Virus record (IMG/VR): IMGVR_UViG_3300013099_000098
Span: 1-22,475 of that record
Strand: one strand, 5' to 3'
Source of the DNA: a virus
Length of the DNA: 22,475 bases
Position 1 is the stretch's first letter. Each line of letters starts with the position of its first letter. A program made the translations under genes and the position numbers. Shown here one piece after another: positions 1 to 5,576 of this stretch. The notes below the pieces were generated by a model. It was not told the DNA's origin and made no database searches. It was given only the letters and a program-made list of their open reading frames with translations.

Positions 1-33
1 ATGCTCCACCAACAGCGTAATGGAGATGATTAA
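1..33 (+). CDS. 3' end of an upstream gene (partial)
   Basis: Only the last ten codons and a TAA stop (31-33) are inside the window, so no function can be given. The stop directly abuts the ATG of the next gene at 34, and the GGAG at 23-26 inside this gene's last codons serves as the ribosome binding site of that gene. This means the two genes belong to one transcript. The true start lies upstream of the window, although an ATG happens to be at position 1. Confidence 0.5.
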   Translation: MLHQQRNGDD

Positions 34-675
34 ATGATACCAGGAATAACAGCAGGAAGCTTTCCAGCTGCGGGCGGAGGGGAGATAATATATCACACTC
101 CCGGTACCGACGCATATTGCCGGACCAACACCCCAGACACCACAGACTCATTTATATTACCTGCAGGATATGTTGCCGGCGATTTATTAGTGGCTATGAT
201 TTCAACTAGCTCTTCAACAGCAATATCAAATTTGTCTGGATGGACTTTGCTGAAACAACAAGGTATTAGCGGAGATGGCCAAATGTCAGTATATACTTTA
301 GAATATGTTAGCGGAACACCGGACACAACATTTACATTTGGCGGGTTTGGTCATCGCAGTGTTGTATATCGTCTCGAGGGCGCGACCCTAGATAACATCC
401 AATGGGCGTATTCTAGTAATAAAACTCCACCGGTATTAGCATCCGATGTTAACGATGGCGGGATGGTATTCACAATGGGTACTGGCCTTTATAGAAACGC
501 TATTACCGGTGGCCCGGGAACATTCGTATATTCAAATACTTGCACCAACACCACATATTATATTTCGGGCGCTTCAATATTTAATTACAATATGGCGTAT
601 GATGATCAAACCGCGTACACAGGTACAGGCTCGGGCGACATGGGAGTTTTGAAAATTGGAATAGATGCAGCATAA
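34..675 (+). CDS. Tail appendage / virion surface-like protein
   Basis: A 213-aa protein rich in Gly, Thr, Ser and aromatic residues, with almost no Lys and no predicted helix-rich part. It reads as a beta-sandwich. The segment around residues 45-115 has the pattern of small phage tail-associated domains: a GDLLVAMIS strand, then a GWTLL strand, then a strand ending in VVYRLEGA. Such domains occur in tail fibre and baseplate-decorating proteins and are often annotated as hypothetical. The start is ATG 34 with GGAG eight bases upstream, directly after the preceding stop. The next ORF overlaps its stop as TAATG. The neighbours downstream are small membrane proteins, so this is the end of the virion cluster next to a possible lysis block. 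A role in adsorption is inferred, not shown. Confidence 0.55.
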   Translation: MIPGITAGSFPAAGGGEIIYHTPGTDAYCRTNTPDTTDSFILPAGYVAGDLLVAMISTSSSTAISNLSGWTLLKQQGISGDGQMSVYTLEYVSGTPDTTFTFGGFGHRSVVYRLEGATLDNIQWAYSSNKTPPVLASDVNDGGMVFTMGTGLYRNAITGGPGTFVYSNTCTNTTYYISGASIFNYNMAYDDQTAYTGTGSGDMGVLKIGIDAA

Positions 676-779
676 TGGCCAACGAATTCAAACGCAGAGC
701 AGCAGACAATATTAAATGGTACAACTCATTTATTAACTCTGCAGGCCAAATAGGATTAATAATCAGGTACCCAATATAA
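675..779 (+). CDS. Tiny 34-aa ORF, translationally coupled on both sides
   Basis: ATG 675 shares its A with the TAA stop of the preceding gene (TAATG), and its own TAA (777-779) shares an A with the ATG of the next gene (779) in the same way. The predicted peptide starts MANEFKRRAADNIKWYNSFI and ends GLIIRYPI. It has a basic N-terminus and a mildly hydrophobic C-terminus. No family is recognised. The double TAATG arrangement makes real translation by reinitiation likely, even if the peptide itself mainly serves to carry ribosomes to the next gene. Confidence 0.5.
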   Translation: MANEFKRRAADNIKWYNSFINSAGQIGLIIRYPI

Positions 780-976
780 TGACCGATAAACTAACATACG
801 AAGATGGATTAATACAAGGCGAACTAAAAGCCATTCGCGAAATATTACATACGCACGAAATTAGACTTGATAAAGCAGACAATCGTCTTCGCCTAGTTGA
901 AAGAATAATGTACGGCGTGCTCGGAGCAATTGCGTTGATCCAACTCCTACCAATATTACAAGAGTTACTAACATGA
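779..976 (+). CDS. Small holin-like / XhlA-type membrane protein
   Basis: A 65-aa protein with an acidic, charged amphipathic helix (about residues 8-42, with the heptad-like stretch ELKAIREILHTHEIRLDKAD) followed by one hydrophobic segment near residues 44-64. An N-terminal coil and a C-terminal transmembrane helix are the layout of the haemolysin XhlA family found in phage and prophage lysis cassettes. The similarity is by architecture only. It begins by TAATG overlap with the preceding ORF and ends by ATGA overlap with the next membrane protein, so the two are probably made in fixed ratio. No endolysin is seen within the window, which weakens the lysis assignment. It could instead be a membrane anchor or exclusion protein. 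Confidence 0.45.
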   Translation: MTDKLTYEDGLIQGELKAIREILHTHEIRLDKADNRLRLVERIMYGVLGAIALIQLLPILQELLT

Positions 977-1173
977 TAAGCCAAGATGCATTAAAAACTA
1001 TTGTATCAATCATCGGCACTTTTTTAATTGCCGCTTTGCTTTTGCTTTGGATAATTGACGAGACAGTTGAAGGCAATGAGCAAGATGCCTATCAAGCCAA
1101 AATTGAATTGCACTTAGACAAGATGGCTGAATTCGCTGATGACTATTATGAGCATCACAAAGAGTGTCATTAA
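973..1173 (+). CDS. Small one-helix membrane protein, possible lysis accessory
   Basis: A 66-aa protein with a hydrophobic segment at about residues 9-28 (IVSIIGTFLIAALLLLWII) followed by a charged, probably helical tail rich in Glu, Asp and His. The start ATG 973 overlaps the stop of the preceding gene as ATGA. One N-terminal helix with a soluble charged tail resembles the topology of inner-membrane spanins or anti-holins, but there is no sequence motif to prove it. The gene is the last of its cluster. A strong rho-independent terminator follows about 80 bases downstream, at 1256-1281. Confidence 0.45.
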   Translation: MISQDALKTIVSIIGTFLIAALLLLWIIDETVEGNEQDAYQAKIELHLDKMAEFADDYYEHHKECH

Positions 1174-1255
1174 ACCCAAAGGACTAAATACTTTTACTTA
1201 CAATTGAACATAACATATACAAACTTTAAGGCACTTCTTTGATATCAATTGGATT

Positions 1256-1281
1256 AAACCCTGTCAACAGCAGGGTTTTTT
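1256..1281 (+). terminator. Rho-independent terminator of the left virion/lysis cluster
   Basis: AAACCCTG (1256-1263) pairs perfectly with CAGGGTTT (1271-1278) around a seven-base loop, and a run of six T (1276-1281) follows. It lies in a 230-base gap (1174-1403). The rest of that gap shows no convincing gene. Confidence 0.85.
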
Positions 1282-1370
1282 CTTGAGCATTAAACCCACC
1301 ACTTTACACTCCACTTTCTTAAAAGCACATCAACATACATGGTAAAAATAACCTGTACCTTTAGCAAAGG

Positions 1371-1404
1371 AAAATGGTCGGAAAGGACCTAATTTAACCA
1401 TTTT
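1371..1404 (+). promoter_or_regulatory. Leader hairpin(s) before the 1404 gene
   Basis: AAAATGGT (1371-1378) is the exact reverse complement of ACCATTTT (1397-1404). Inside it, GGTC (1376-1379) can instead pair with GACC (1386-1389) around the loop GGAAAG. The two pairings share GGT (1376-1378) and exclude each other. The AAAGGA at 1382-1387, the only ribosome-binding-like element here, is exposed or hidden depending on which forms. The outer hairpin followed by TTTTT could also act as a weak terminator. Confidence 0.35.
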
Positions 1405-1793
1405 TGTTGCAATTCTCAATAATAAATCCACCTCGTGATGTCGGGACTAAGTACAGTATGAAAGACAAAAACGGAAGATTGATACCACCTAGACATTTGT
1501 ACAGAGGAAGCCAAGCTACTTTTGATTTGTCCAAGTCGCCAAAAGCTATCTTGAAGAAAAAGCAATTTCAAATAAACAGCACAGCCGCGTTTGATGAAGA
1601 CTGCCCAAACTATTTGCACGACATGAGAGACGCATTTTACGCAAAGCGAAATGCAAGGATCTGCATTGAAGGAAACTATTTTGAAAATAGGAAGGAAGCT
1701 GCAATTGAAACAGGAATGGATTATGTTATGATGTGCAACAGGATTGCAAGCGATGACTGGCCGGAATGGCGCGAGGACTGTGAGGACGATTAG
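1404..1793 (+). CDS. Stand-alone protein with one IENR1/NUMOD-like DNA-binding repeat
   Basis: Up to 129 aa. The basic N-terminal part (about residues 20-65) is unrecognised. The C-terminal part (about residues 85-125, bases 1656-1775) has the pattern of a homing-endonuclease-associated repeat: GNYFENRKEAAIETGM, then MCNRIASDDWPEW. The helix-turn-helix core EAAxxxG, then xxRI, then W/FPxW also occurs in the proteins at 4833 and 5880. No nuclease domain is present. The start is uncertain. TTG 1404 is the most upstream option, but the nearest purine-rich site (1382-1387) is 16 bases away. ATG 1458 would give 111 aa and keep the repeat. The stop is TAG. The gene faces the leftward operon tail to tail. 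Confidence 0.6.
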   Translation: MLQFSIINPPRDVGTKYSMKDKNGRLIPPRHLYRGSQATFDLSKSPKAILKKKQFQINSTAAFDEDCPNYLHDMRDAFYAKRNARICIEGNYFENRKEAAIETGMDYVMMCNRIASDDWPEWREDCEDD

Positions 1794-1798
1794 TCATT

Positions 1799-1828
1799 AA
1801 AAAGCCCCTTCACAGCAAACAATGGGGC
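1799..1828 (-). terminator. Terminator of the leftward operon
   Basis: Read on the minus strand, GCCCC (1828-1824) pairs with GGGGC (1808-1804) and is followed by TTTTT (1803-1799). It sits just after the rightward gene ending at 1793, so it closes the leftward operon. The transcript upstream of it (about 1840-1878) contains a second stem, AGCGGCGA against TCG(T)CCGCT, so the whole 3' untranslated region is folded. Confidence 0.7.
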
Positions 1829-1890
1829 CAGGTTGTCTGAGCGGCGAGGATGAACCCGCCTGCTGCTAATCGTCCGCTTGCCAATTGCTA

Positions 1891-2034
1891 CTATTTGCTT
1901 ACCTGTATTAAGATTTTCTCAAGCAATTCATTTCGTTCCTTAGTGAGGGTAACCCAAAAGTAAATTGGATAAAGCCCGATTGTAATAATCGATAATAAAA
2001 CGAAAATTAGAAAATTACCTATTCGTGTCGCCAT
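1891..2034 (-). CDS. 47-aa single-pass membrane protein
   Basis: ATG 2034 on the minus strand is preceded six bases away by a perfect AAGGAGA site (2047-2041), which makes this short ORF credible. The peptide starts MATRIGNFLIFVLLSIITIG, has one transmembrane segment through about residue 29 (TIGLYPIYFWV), and ends in a charged tail, KERNELLEKILIQVSK. The stop is TAG. It is the last gene of the leftward operon, about 30 bases after the exported 71-aa protein. No family is recognised. A small inner-membrane protein beside an exported partner could act in superinfection exclusion or lysis control (inference). Confidence 0.65.
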   Translation of the reverse strand: MATRIGNFLIFVLLSIITIGLYPIYFWVTLTKERNELLEKILIQVSK

Positions 2035-2062
2035 TATATTTCTCCTTAGTTAATCTACAATC

Positions 2063-2278
2063 TTATCGTGTATAATCGTAGTCGTGTTTTTCGCCTAGGT
2101 CGCGCTGGTTGGCTTCCAATGCTTTGCGATCTTGTTGGTAGTTCTTGTCCTTTTGGACATAATATTCTTTGCTGTGCATCCAACTCCAGTCTGTAGCGGA
2201 TTCTGCAGGATAGCACGGATTAGGTGCGAAGGCAGATAACACAAATAATAAAACGAGTAATATCCACAAGTGTTTCAT
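2063..2278 (-). CDS. Small exported (signal-peptide) protein
   Basis: A 71-aa protein with a clear Sec-type signal: MKH, a hydrophobic core WILLVLLFVLSAFA, and a likely cleavage after about residue 25-28 near YPAESA. It leaves a mature part of about 45 residues. This part is hydrophilic, with Lys, Asp, Gln and Tyr, and ends GEKHDYDYTR. There is one Cys (in NPCYP) but no good lipobox, so it is probably a periplasmic or secreted protein and not a lipoprotein. ATG 2278 overlaps the stop of the upstream gene as ATGA, so translation is coupled. No family is recognised. Confidence 0.6.
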   Translation of the reverse strand: MKHLWILLVLLFVLSAFAPNPCYPAESATDWSWMHSKEYYVQKDKNYQQDRKALEANQRDLGEKHDYDYTR

Positions 2279-2457
2279 TCTTGCCTCTGTATCATTTCCA
2301 ATTCGCGCCAGCCCTTGCCCACCTTAGCAAAAGTCCGGCCAGTTAATTCCCAATAAAAGACATCACCGTATCGCATGTGGAACCAACGCTCCTGCAATTC
2401 CTGCAGGGCGCCGGGGTGATGTTCTGTAAGTCTTTCAGTTGTTAATATTTTAGACAA
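2275..2457 (-). CDS. 60-aa hypothetical protein starting at TTG
   Basis: The frame is open back to 2589, but that part overlaps a better gene. A TTG at 2457 has a strong AAGGAG site seven bases upstream and overlaps the stop of the preceding gene by eight bases. This gives a 60-aa acidic/basic mixed protein: MSKILTTERLTEHHPGALQE, then a Trp- and Tyr-containing segment (RYGDVFYWELTGRTF), then KGWRELEMIQRQE. The Gly/Trp/Tyr pattern suggests a small folded beta-containing domain. No family is recognised. It ends by ATGA overlap with the exported protein gene. The non-ATG start and tight packing support a real but low-level product. Confidence 0.6.
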   Translation of the reverse strand: MSKILTTERLTEHHPGALQELQERWFHMRYGDVFYWELTGRTFAKVGKGWRELEMIQRQE

Positions 2458-2905
2458 GTGCCTTCTCCTTAGGAGTAAGCAATTTGGAATCAACTTTTGA
2501 AGTGCTAGTAGTCTCCAGCTTCTTGCGCATTGCAGCGAGTTGCTTCTCAGTCTTTTTAGAAGCCTTCTCCAACTGCAGGATATACGCATCCTTGTCGAAA
2601 GTGGTACAAGTGGATTCGCCTGCTTTGCTGAACTTAAAAATCATTGTCGCAGTGTCGACCACGCGAGTGTAAATGTGATGACGCTTGGTAAACAGCTCGT
2701 CTCCCATTTCCTTAACCTGCGCATTTAACAAAACACGCTCTTTGGAGAGCATCTTCTCGATGCGCTTTGCGCGAGCATACCGCGTTGCAATCTTTGTAAA
2801 ACGCTCTGAAGTTTTACCTGTTAAGGTAGCAACGATGCTGTCAATAACCGAGGGATCCTTTTTGGTCTTCGGGACTTTAACTAATGTTACATCTGGGTTC
2901 TTCAT
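2450..2905 (-). CDS. Coiled-coil basic protein, first gene of the leftward operon
   Basis: A 151-aa protein rich in Lys, Thr, Glu and Leu. Residues about 15-75 contain KTSERFTKIATRYARAKRIE and look helical. Residues about 105-140 (LQLEKASKKTEKQLAAMRKK) are a likely coiled coil. No catalytic motif is visible. ATG 2905 is preferred over the upstream ATG 2941, because AAGG lies eight bases before 2905 and because the predicted promoter -10 box (2945-2940) overlaps 2941. It leads an operon whose other products are small, coupled and partly membrane-directed. It could be a DNA- or RNA-binding or structural helper protein. The function is unknown. Confidence 0.65.
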   Translation of the reverse strand: MKNPDVTLVKVPKTKKDPSVIDSIVATLTGKTSERFTKIATRYARAKRIEKMLSKERVLLNAQVKEMGDELFTKRHHIYTRVVDTATMIFKFSKAGESTCTTFDKDAYILQLEKASKKTEKQLAAMRKKLETTSTSKVDSKLLTPKEKALV

Positions 2906-2939
2906 ATCGTGTGCCTTGCTGTTGTTTAATATGTTACAC

Positions 2940-2974
2940 ATATTACAGGGTTTTTAGCAATAGGTCAACCTATT
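2940..2974 (-). promoter_or_regulatory. Leftward sigma70-type promoter with palindromic operator
   Basis: On the minus strand, TTGACC (2968-2963) is separated by exactly 17 bases from TAATAT (2945-2940), giving 5/6 and 4/6 consensus matches. The -35 box is the centre of a perfect palindrome: AATAGGT, CA spacer, ACCTATT (2959-2974). A repressor or regulator bound there would cover the -35 box. The predicted start near 2933 lies upstream of ATG 2905. Confidence 0.55.
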
Positions 2975-2986
2975 ATTTTGGGCATA

Positions 2987-3004
2987 CTGTTCGAGTCATA
3001 AATA
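2987..3004 (+). promoter_or_regulatory. T4-late-like promoter motif before candidate small RNA
   Basis: CTGTTCGAG (2987-2995), one base, then CATAAATA (2997-3004). The same 17 bases without the extra T recur at 7214-7230. By analogy with the T4 late promoter (TATAAATA at about -13 to -6), transcription would start near 3010, where the first RNA stem begins. No gene lies downstream on this strand for 1 kb. Confidence 0.5.
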
Positions 3005-3009
3005 AAAGT

Positions 3010-3118
3010 GTACCCACTAATGCCATTGTAGGTACCTTTAAAATTTTTACTTGTTTATGACATAAGTAAATTCCTAATAGTCCCTGCTAGTTTACTCTAA
3101 TTTTCTAGCAGGGTTTTT
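3010..3118 (+). ncRNA. Candidate 109-nt small RNA
   Basis: A compact unit with promoter-like motif, three stems and terminator, and no ORF of note. Stem 1 is GTACC (3010-3014) with GGTAC (3031-3035). Stem 2 is TTTACTT (3046-3052) with AAGTAAA (3064-3070). Stem 3 is the terminator hairpin (3082-3113) with its T run. The predicted start at 3010 coincides with the first paired base. It does not resemble a tRNA or any RNA family I recognise. It could be a regulatory RNA or a short abortive leader. Confidence rests on the coincidence of promoter, folding and terminator. Confidence 0.45.
3082..3118 (+). terminator. Strong rho-independent terminator
   Basis: CCCTGCTAG (3082-3090) pairs perfectly over nine bases with CTAGCAGGG (3105-3113), followed by TTTTT (3114-3118). 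It has no protein gene upstream on the same strand. This implies that a short RNA is made from a promoter between about 2980 and 3050. Confidence 0.85.
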
Positions 3119-3986
3119 AATGGAAGAAATATCTGCGGTGTCAATCACTTCGGATAAATAACAATGTAGCATGAATAACTGTTTGGAGCGGTTCGCTACA
3201 TAATCATCTACAAACACCCCACCGATTTAACAAAGAATTCCCTGTGTGATGTAAAGTAGATGACGCATCCTCCAAGCACAGGGATATTCCCTTCAATGAC
3301 AGGCTCCATTTTAGATTAGTAAACTTCAGAAAAGTTGAACATCGCCCGCCAAATTTATGCTCAGATGCTAGCAAACTGTGAACCGAAAAGGCAAGCGATA
3401 AAATCTCCCTTAGTAACGATCAGTATAAAAGAACCCCCTGTGTATTGTCGAGGAGACAATATCACCAATCTGTCAGCATAGTTAGAGGCTGACTATAAAA
3501 AATATTTCTATCATGAATCCAATTGGGGCCGAGAGGCTAGATAAGGATGACCGACTATAAACTTTGTTAGAGTTGTTTATAGCGACAGCGTTGATAACAC
3601 CGGGCATTAAAGGGAGACCACCAACCACCCCTGCGTATAGCTTTGCAAACTAAATGATGAAAGACCTAAAGCAAGACCTTTTTGATACTGTGGCTTGAAA
3701 TACAAGCCATTGTATGACTTCCTCTCCTTAAGCAAGTTATTCTTTAAAGTATTCATTAAAACATTATTCAAGTTCTTTCTAAAAACAAAAGTTAAAACCA
3801 CTGCGAAATAAACTATTATTGAGCGAATGCGAAATGATTGTTTGTGAAGAAGTAGTTGAATGCGTAGCATTAAACAGACTAAGGTGATCTACTTTAATGC
3901 TTTTCATCATAATGGCTAAAAACAATCCTCACCGGATCCGCTATCCTCAGTTTGCAAATGAGGATTAAAATCTTTTCGGGTCGCAA
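3119..3986. other. Long gene-poor, hairpin-rich control region
   Basis: About 870 bases without a convincing gene. It holds a row of perfect inverted repeats: CCCTGTG/CACAGGG (3240-3246, 3277-3283) enclosing GATG/CATC; TATTGTC/GACAATA (3443-3449, 3455-3461) with loop GAGGA; GTCAGC/GCTGAC (3472-3477, 3488-3493); CTATAAAC/GTTTATAG (3555-3562, 3575-3582); TGGCTTG/CAAGCCA (3691-3697, 3703-3709); and ATCCTCA/TGAGGAT (3943-3949, 3959-3965). GATAAATA at 3153-3160 is a weaker copy of the promoter core. A minus-strand frame (3607-3870) exists but has no ribosome binding site. The region lies between divergent operons and could hold non-coding RNAs, an origin or both. Confidence 0.5.
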
Positions 3987-3988
3987 TA

Positions 3989-4000
3989 CGAGTATAAATA
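3989..4000 (+). promoter_or_regulatory. T4-late-like promoter of the endonuclease operon
   Basis: CGAG (3989-3992) directly followed by TATAAATA (3993-4000), a perfect match to the T4 late promoter core. The predicted start near 4006 lies just before the GAAGGAG ribosome binding site (4008-4014) and the ATG at 4026. Confidence 0.55.
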
Positions 4001-4025
4001 CATGCATGAAGGAGACTAAAAACTA

Positions 4026-4463
4026 ATGAAGCTACAATACGACAATGCAAAGGTAATGGACCCAAGACCCGGAAACAATTTTTGCACCACATATTTCAGA
4101 CTATCGAAGGAGAACATGGGCCATGCGCGATTGCACATTGCATCTGTGTTAGAGGCAATTGATAAAGTACAAAGAGAAGACCCAATAACATATGCATGGA
4201 TAGGCGAACCCTTTAAAGGATTTCCTAGGCAAGGCAAGCAAGCTAATTACTCCATGATGTCTATTGTCACTGATCTCACCCGCCAAATAATTTCTGGAAA
4301 GGATATTCCAAGCGGAATGCTGTCGCGTTGGAATCGCATGTTCAAAGGAACCCCATGGGACTTGATCCTCACAAAGGAAGCCCAACCCCCTCCTCCTAAC
4401 CCCAATTTACCGGATACACCGCTATTTAGAAAAATACAATCTAAGTTAGACGCGCAAAAATGA
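4026..4463 (+). CDS. Hypothetical protein, first gene of the endonuclease operon
   Basis: A 145-aa basic protein with a mixed helical middle (GHARLHIASVLEAIDKVQRE, about residues 32-51). A Gly/Pro/aromatic stretch (YAWIGEPFKGFPRQGK) follows, then a helix SIVTDLTRQIISG and a proline-rich linker, PPPPNPNLPDTP, near the C-terminus. No family is recognised. GAAGGAG at 4008-4014 precedes ATG 4026 by 11 bases, under a TATAAATA-type promoter. Its stop overlaps the start of the endonuclease VII-like gene as ATGA. The coupling suggests a partner or regulator of that nuclease (inference). Confidence 0.6.
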   Translation: MKLQYDNAKVMDPRPGNNFCTTYFRLSKENMGHARLHIASVLEAIDKVQREDPITYAWIGEPFKGFPRQGKQANYSMMSIVTDLTRQIISGKDIPSGMLSRWNRMFKGTPWDLILTKEAQPPPPNPNLPDTPLFRKIQSKLDAQK

Positions 4464-4852
4464 AGTTAACACAAAAGACCGCTGTCTTTTCTCGGAATTT
4501 ATTTTATAAACAGCAAGGAGATGTTTGCGCATTATGCAAGCAACCCATTAAGAACAATCCGCATTTAGATCACTGTCATAAAACAGGATATGTTAGAGGA
4601 ACCCTGCATAAGGACTGCAATATTTTATTAGGGAAGATCGAAAACTACATTAAGAGCATGGGAAAGGAACTTAGCACCGAAAATAGATTAGGAGCTTTCC
4701 TACAAAATGCATTCCTCTATTTGGAAGCTGATTACAGTAGCAACCCAATCTACTATACCCATAAAACAGAAGACGAAAAACGCCTGCGCAAAAATAAACG
4801 CGCAAGAGCAAAATATAAGAAGGAGAAACAGAATGTCAAGAGCACCAAGTAA
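4460..4852 (+). CDS. Endonuclease VII-like HNH (His-Me finger) nuclease
   Basis: A 130-aa protein. Residues 21-62 match the recombination endonuclease VII pattern (T4 gp49 type): CALC (C23, C26), LDHCHKTGYVRG (D37, H38, H40) and HKDCNILLG (C53, N54). In the family, a CxxC pair and a second Cys pair bind zinc, and the DH plus the Asn form the active site. Here the third zinc ligand appears to be His50 in place of Cys. The basic tail (residues 105-130, many Lys/Arg) would bind DNA. T4 gp49 has 157 aa and cleaves branched DNA before packaging. This protein may do the same, or may be a homing or nicking nuclease. It overlaps its upstream neighbour by ATGA, and the ribosome binding site of the next gene lies within its 3' end. 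Confidence 0.85.
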   Translation: MKLTQKTAVFSRNLFYKQQGDVCALCKQPIKNNPHLDHCHKTGYVRGTLHKDCNILLGKIENYIKSMGKELSTENRLGAFLQNAFLYLEADYSSNPIYYTHKTEDEKRLRKNKRARAKYKKEKQNVKSTK

Positions 4853-5576
4853 TTACGGAAGGAACCTAGAGTCCCCGCATTACAGATACAACCAACAAAA
4901 AGCACAAGCAGATTATCGAAATGAGGCCTGGGCAATAACACTTGAAGAGTGGACAGCATGTTGGGATGAATCCGGCAAATGGGATCAAAGAGGAAGAGGT
5001 AAAGGAAAATACCGCATGACACGGATCGACGCATTATACCCATGGCAACTTGATAACATCGAAATAACATCCCGCAAAGGCAGGAGAGTGCGCCCCCTTA
5101 ATGCGCCCCCTGTAACAAGCAGGAAGCCAATTAAACACGGCGATGGCCACGCAATATCCAGCAAGGAAGTTATTATTAACGGAGTAACTTACGAATCCCA
5201 AAACAAAGCCGCCATGGCATTAGGCGTATCTCCGAGCATGATTAGATACAGAGCTTGCGGCAACGAAGACTACCCAAATTGGACTTATGTAGATCCTGCT
5301 AATGCAACGAGCAAATACAAGTATATTAAAGTTGGTAACAGAGACCCAGCATGGCAAGAAGAGAATAATCGCTTAAATAGAATTGCTGCCCTTAACAAAT
5401 ATATTAAAACTTCAAATAGAGAAATGAAGAAGATTAAGCTCAAAAGGCATAAATTACAAGTCACCCTGCAGCGAACACAAAAGTCCATAATAACTTGGGA
5501 CAGGAATATTGACATTGAAGCTGCAAATCACAAAGCACTAACGGATGAACTTAAAACACTGGAGAACAAAGAATGA
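4833..5576 (+). CDS. DNA-binding protein with an IENR1/NUMOD-like repeat and C-terminal coiled coil
   Basis: A 247-aa protein. ATG 4833 has GAAGGAG seven bases upstream and overlaps the endonuclease gene by 20 bases; the open frame upstream to 4707 is ignored. Residues about 25-80 contain ITLEEWTACWDESGKWDQRG, then GKGKYRMTRID, PWQLDNIEI, a W/G/R-rich pattern seen in phage proteins linked to HNH and homing elements. Residues about 112-153 (bases 5166-5291) are one helix-turn-helix repeat: NGVTYESQNKAAMALGVSPS, then IRYRACGNEDYPNWTYV. Residues about 170-247 are a long Lys/Arg-rich coiled coil. No nuclease residues are seen. Its stop overlaps the next ATG (ATGA). It probably binds DNA near the adjacent nuclease's target (inference). 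Confidence 0.65.
   Translation: MSRAPSNYGRNLESPHYRYNQQKAQADYRNEAWAITLEEWTACWDESGKWDQRGRGKGKYRMTRIDALYPWQLDNIEITSRKGRRVRPLNAPPVTSRKPIKHGDGHAISSKEVIINGVTYESQNKAAMALGVSPSMIRYRACGNEDYPNWTYVDPANATSKYKYIKVGNRDPAWQEENNRLNRIAALNKYIKTSNREMKKIKLKRHKLQVTLQRTQKSIITWDRNIDIEAANHKALTDELKTLENKE

Noticed and set aside
1339-1392. 17-codon frame (ATG 1339 to TAA 1390-1392) as a gene
   Set aside because: No ribosome binding site and too short to judge; mentioned only as a possible leader peptide for the hairpin at 1371-1404.
2458-2589. Full 104-codon minus-strand frame from 2589
   Set aside because: This part overlaps the coiled-coil gene, is Leu/Arg-rich like an out-of-frame shadow and has no ribosome binding site. 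The TTG start at 2457 explains the gene.
2987-3000. GTTCGAGTC as a tRNA T-arm
   Set aside because: The flanking bases do not form the five-bp T stem and no acceptor or anticodon arm can be drawn. The same string recurs before another gene, as a promoter element would.
3607-3870. Minus-strand 87-codon frame in the gene-poor region
   Set aside because: There is no ribosome binding site before ATG 3870 or inner ATGs, composition is that of AT-rich non-coding DNA, hairpins run through it, and the one AAGGAGAGG nearby leads to a 14-codon frame. Kept only as a remote possibility.
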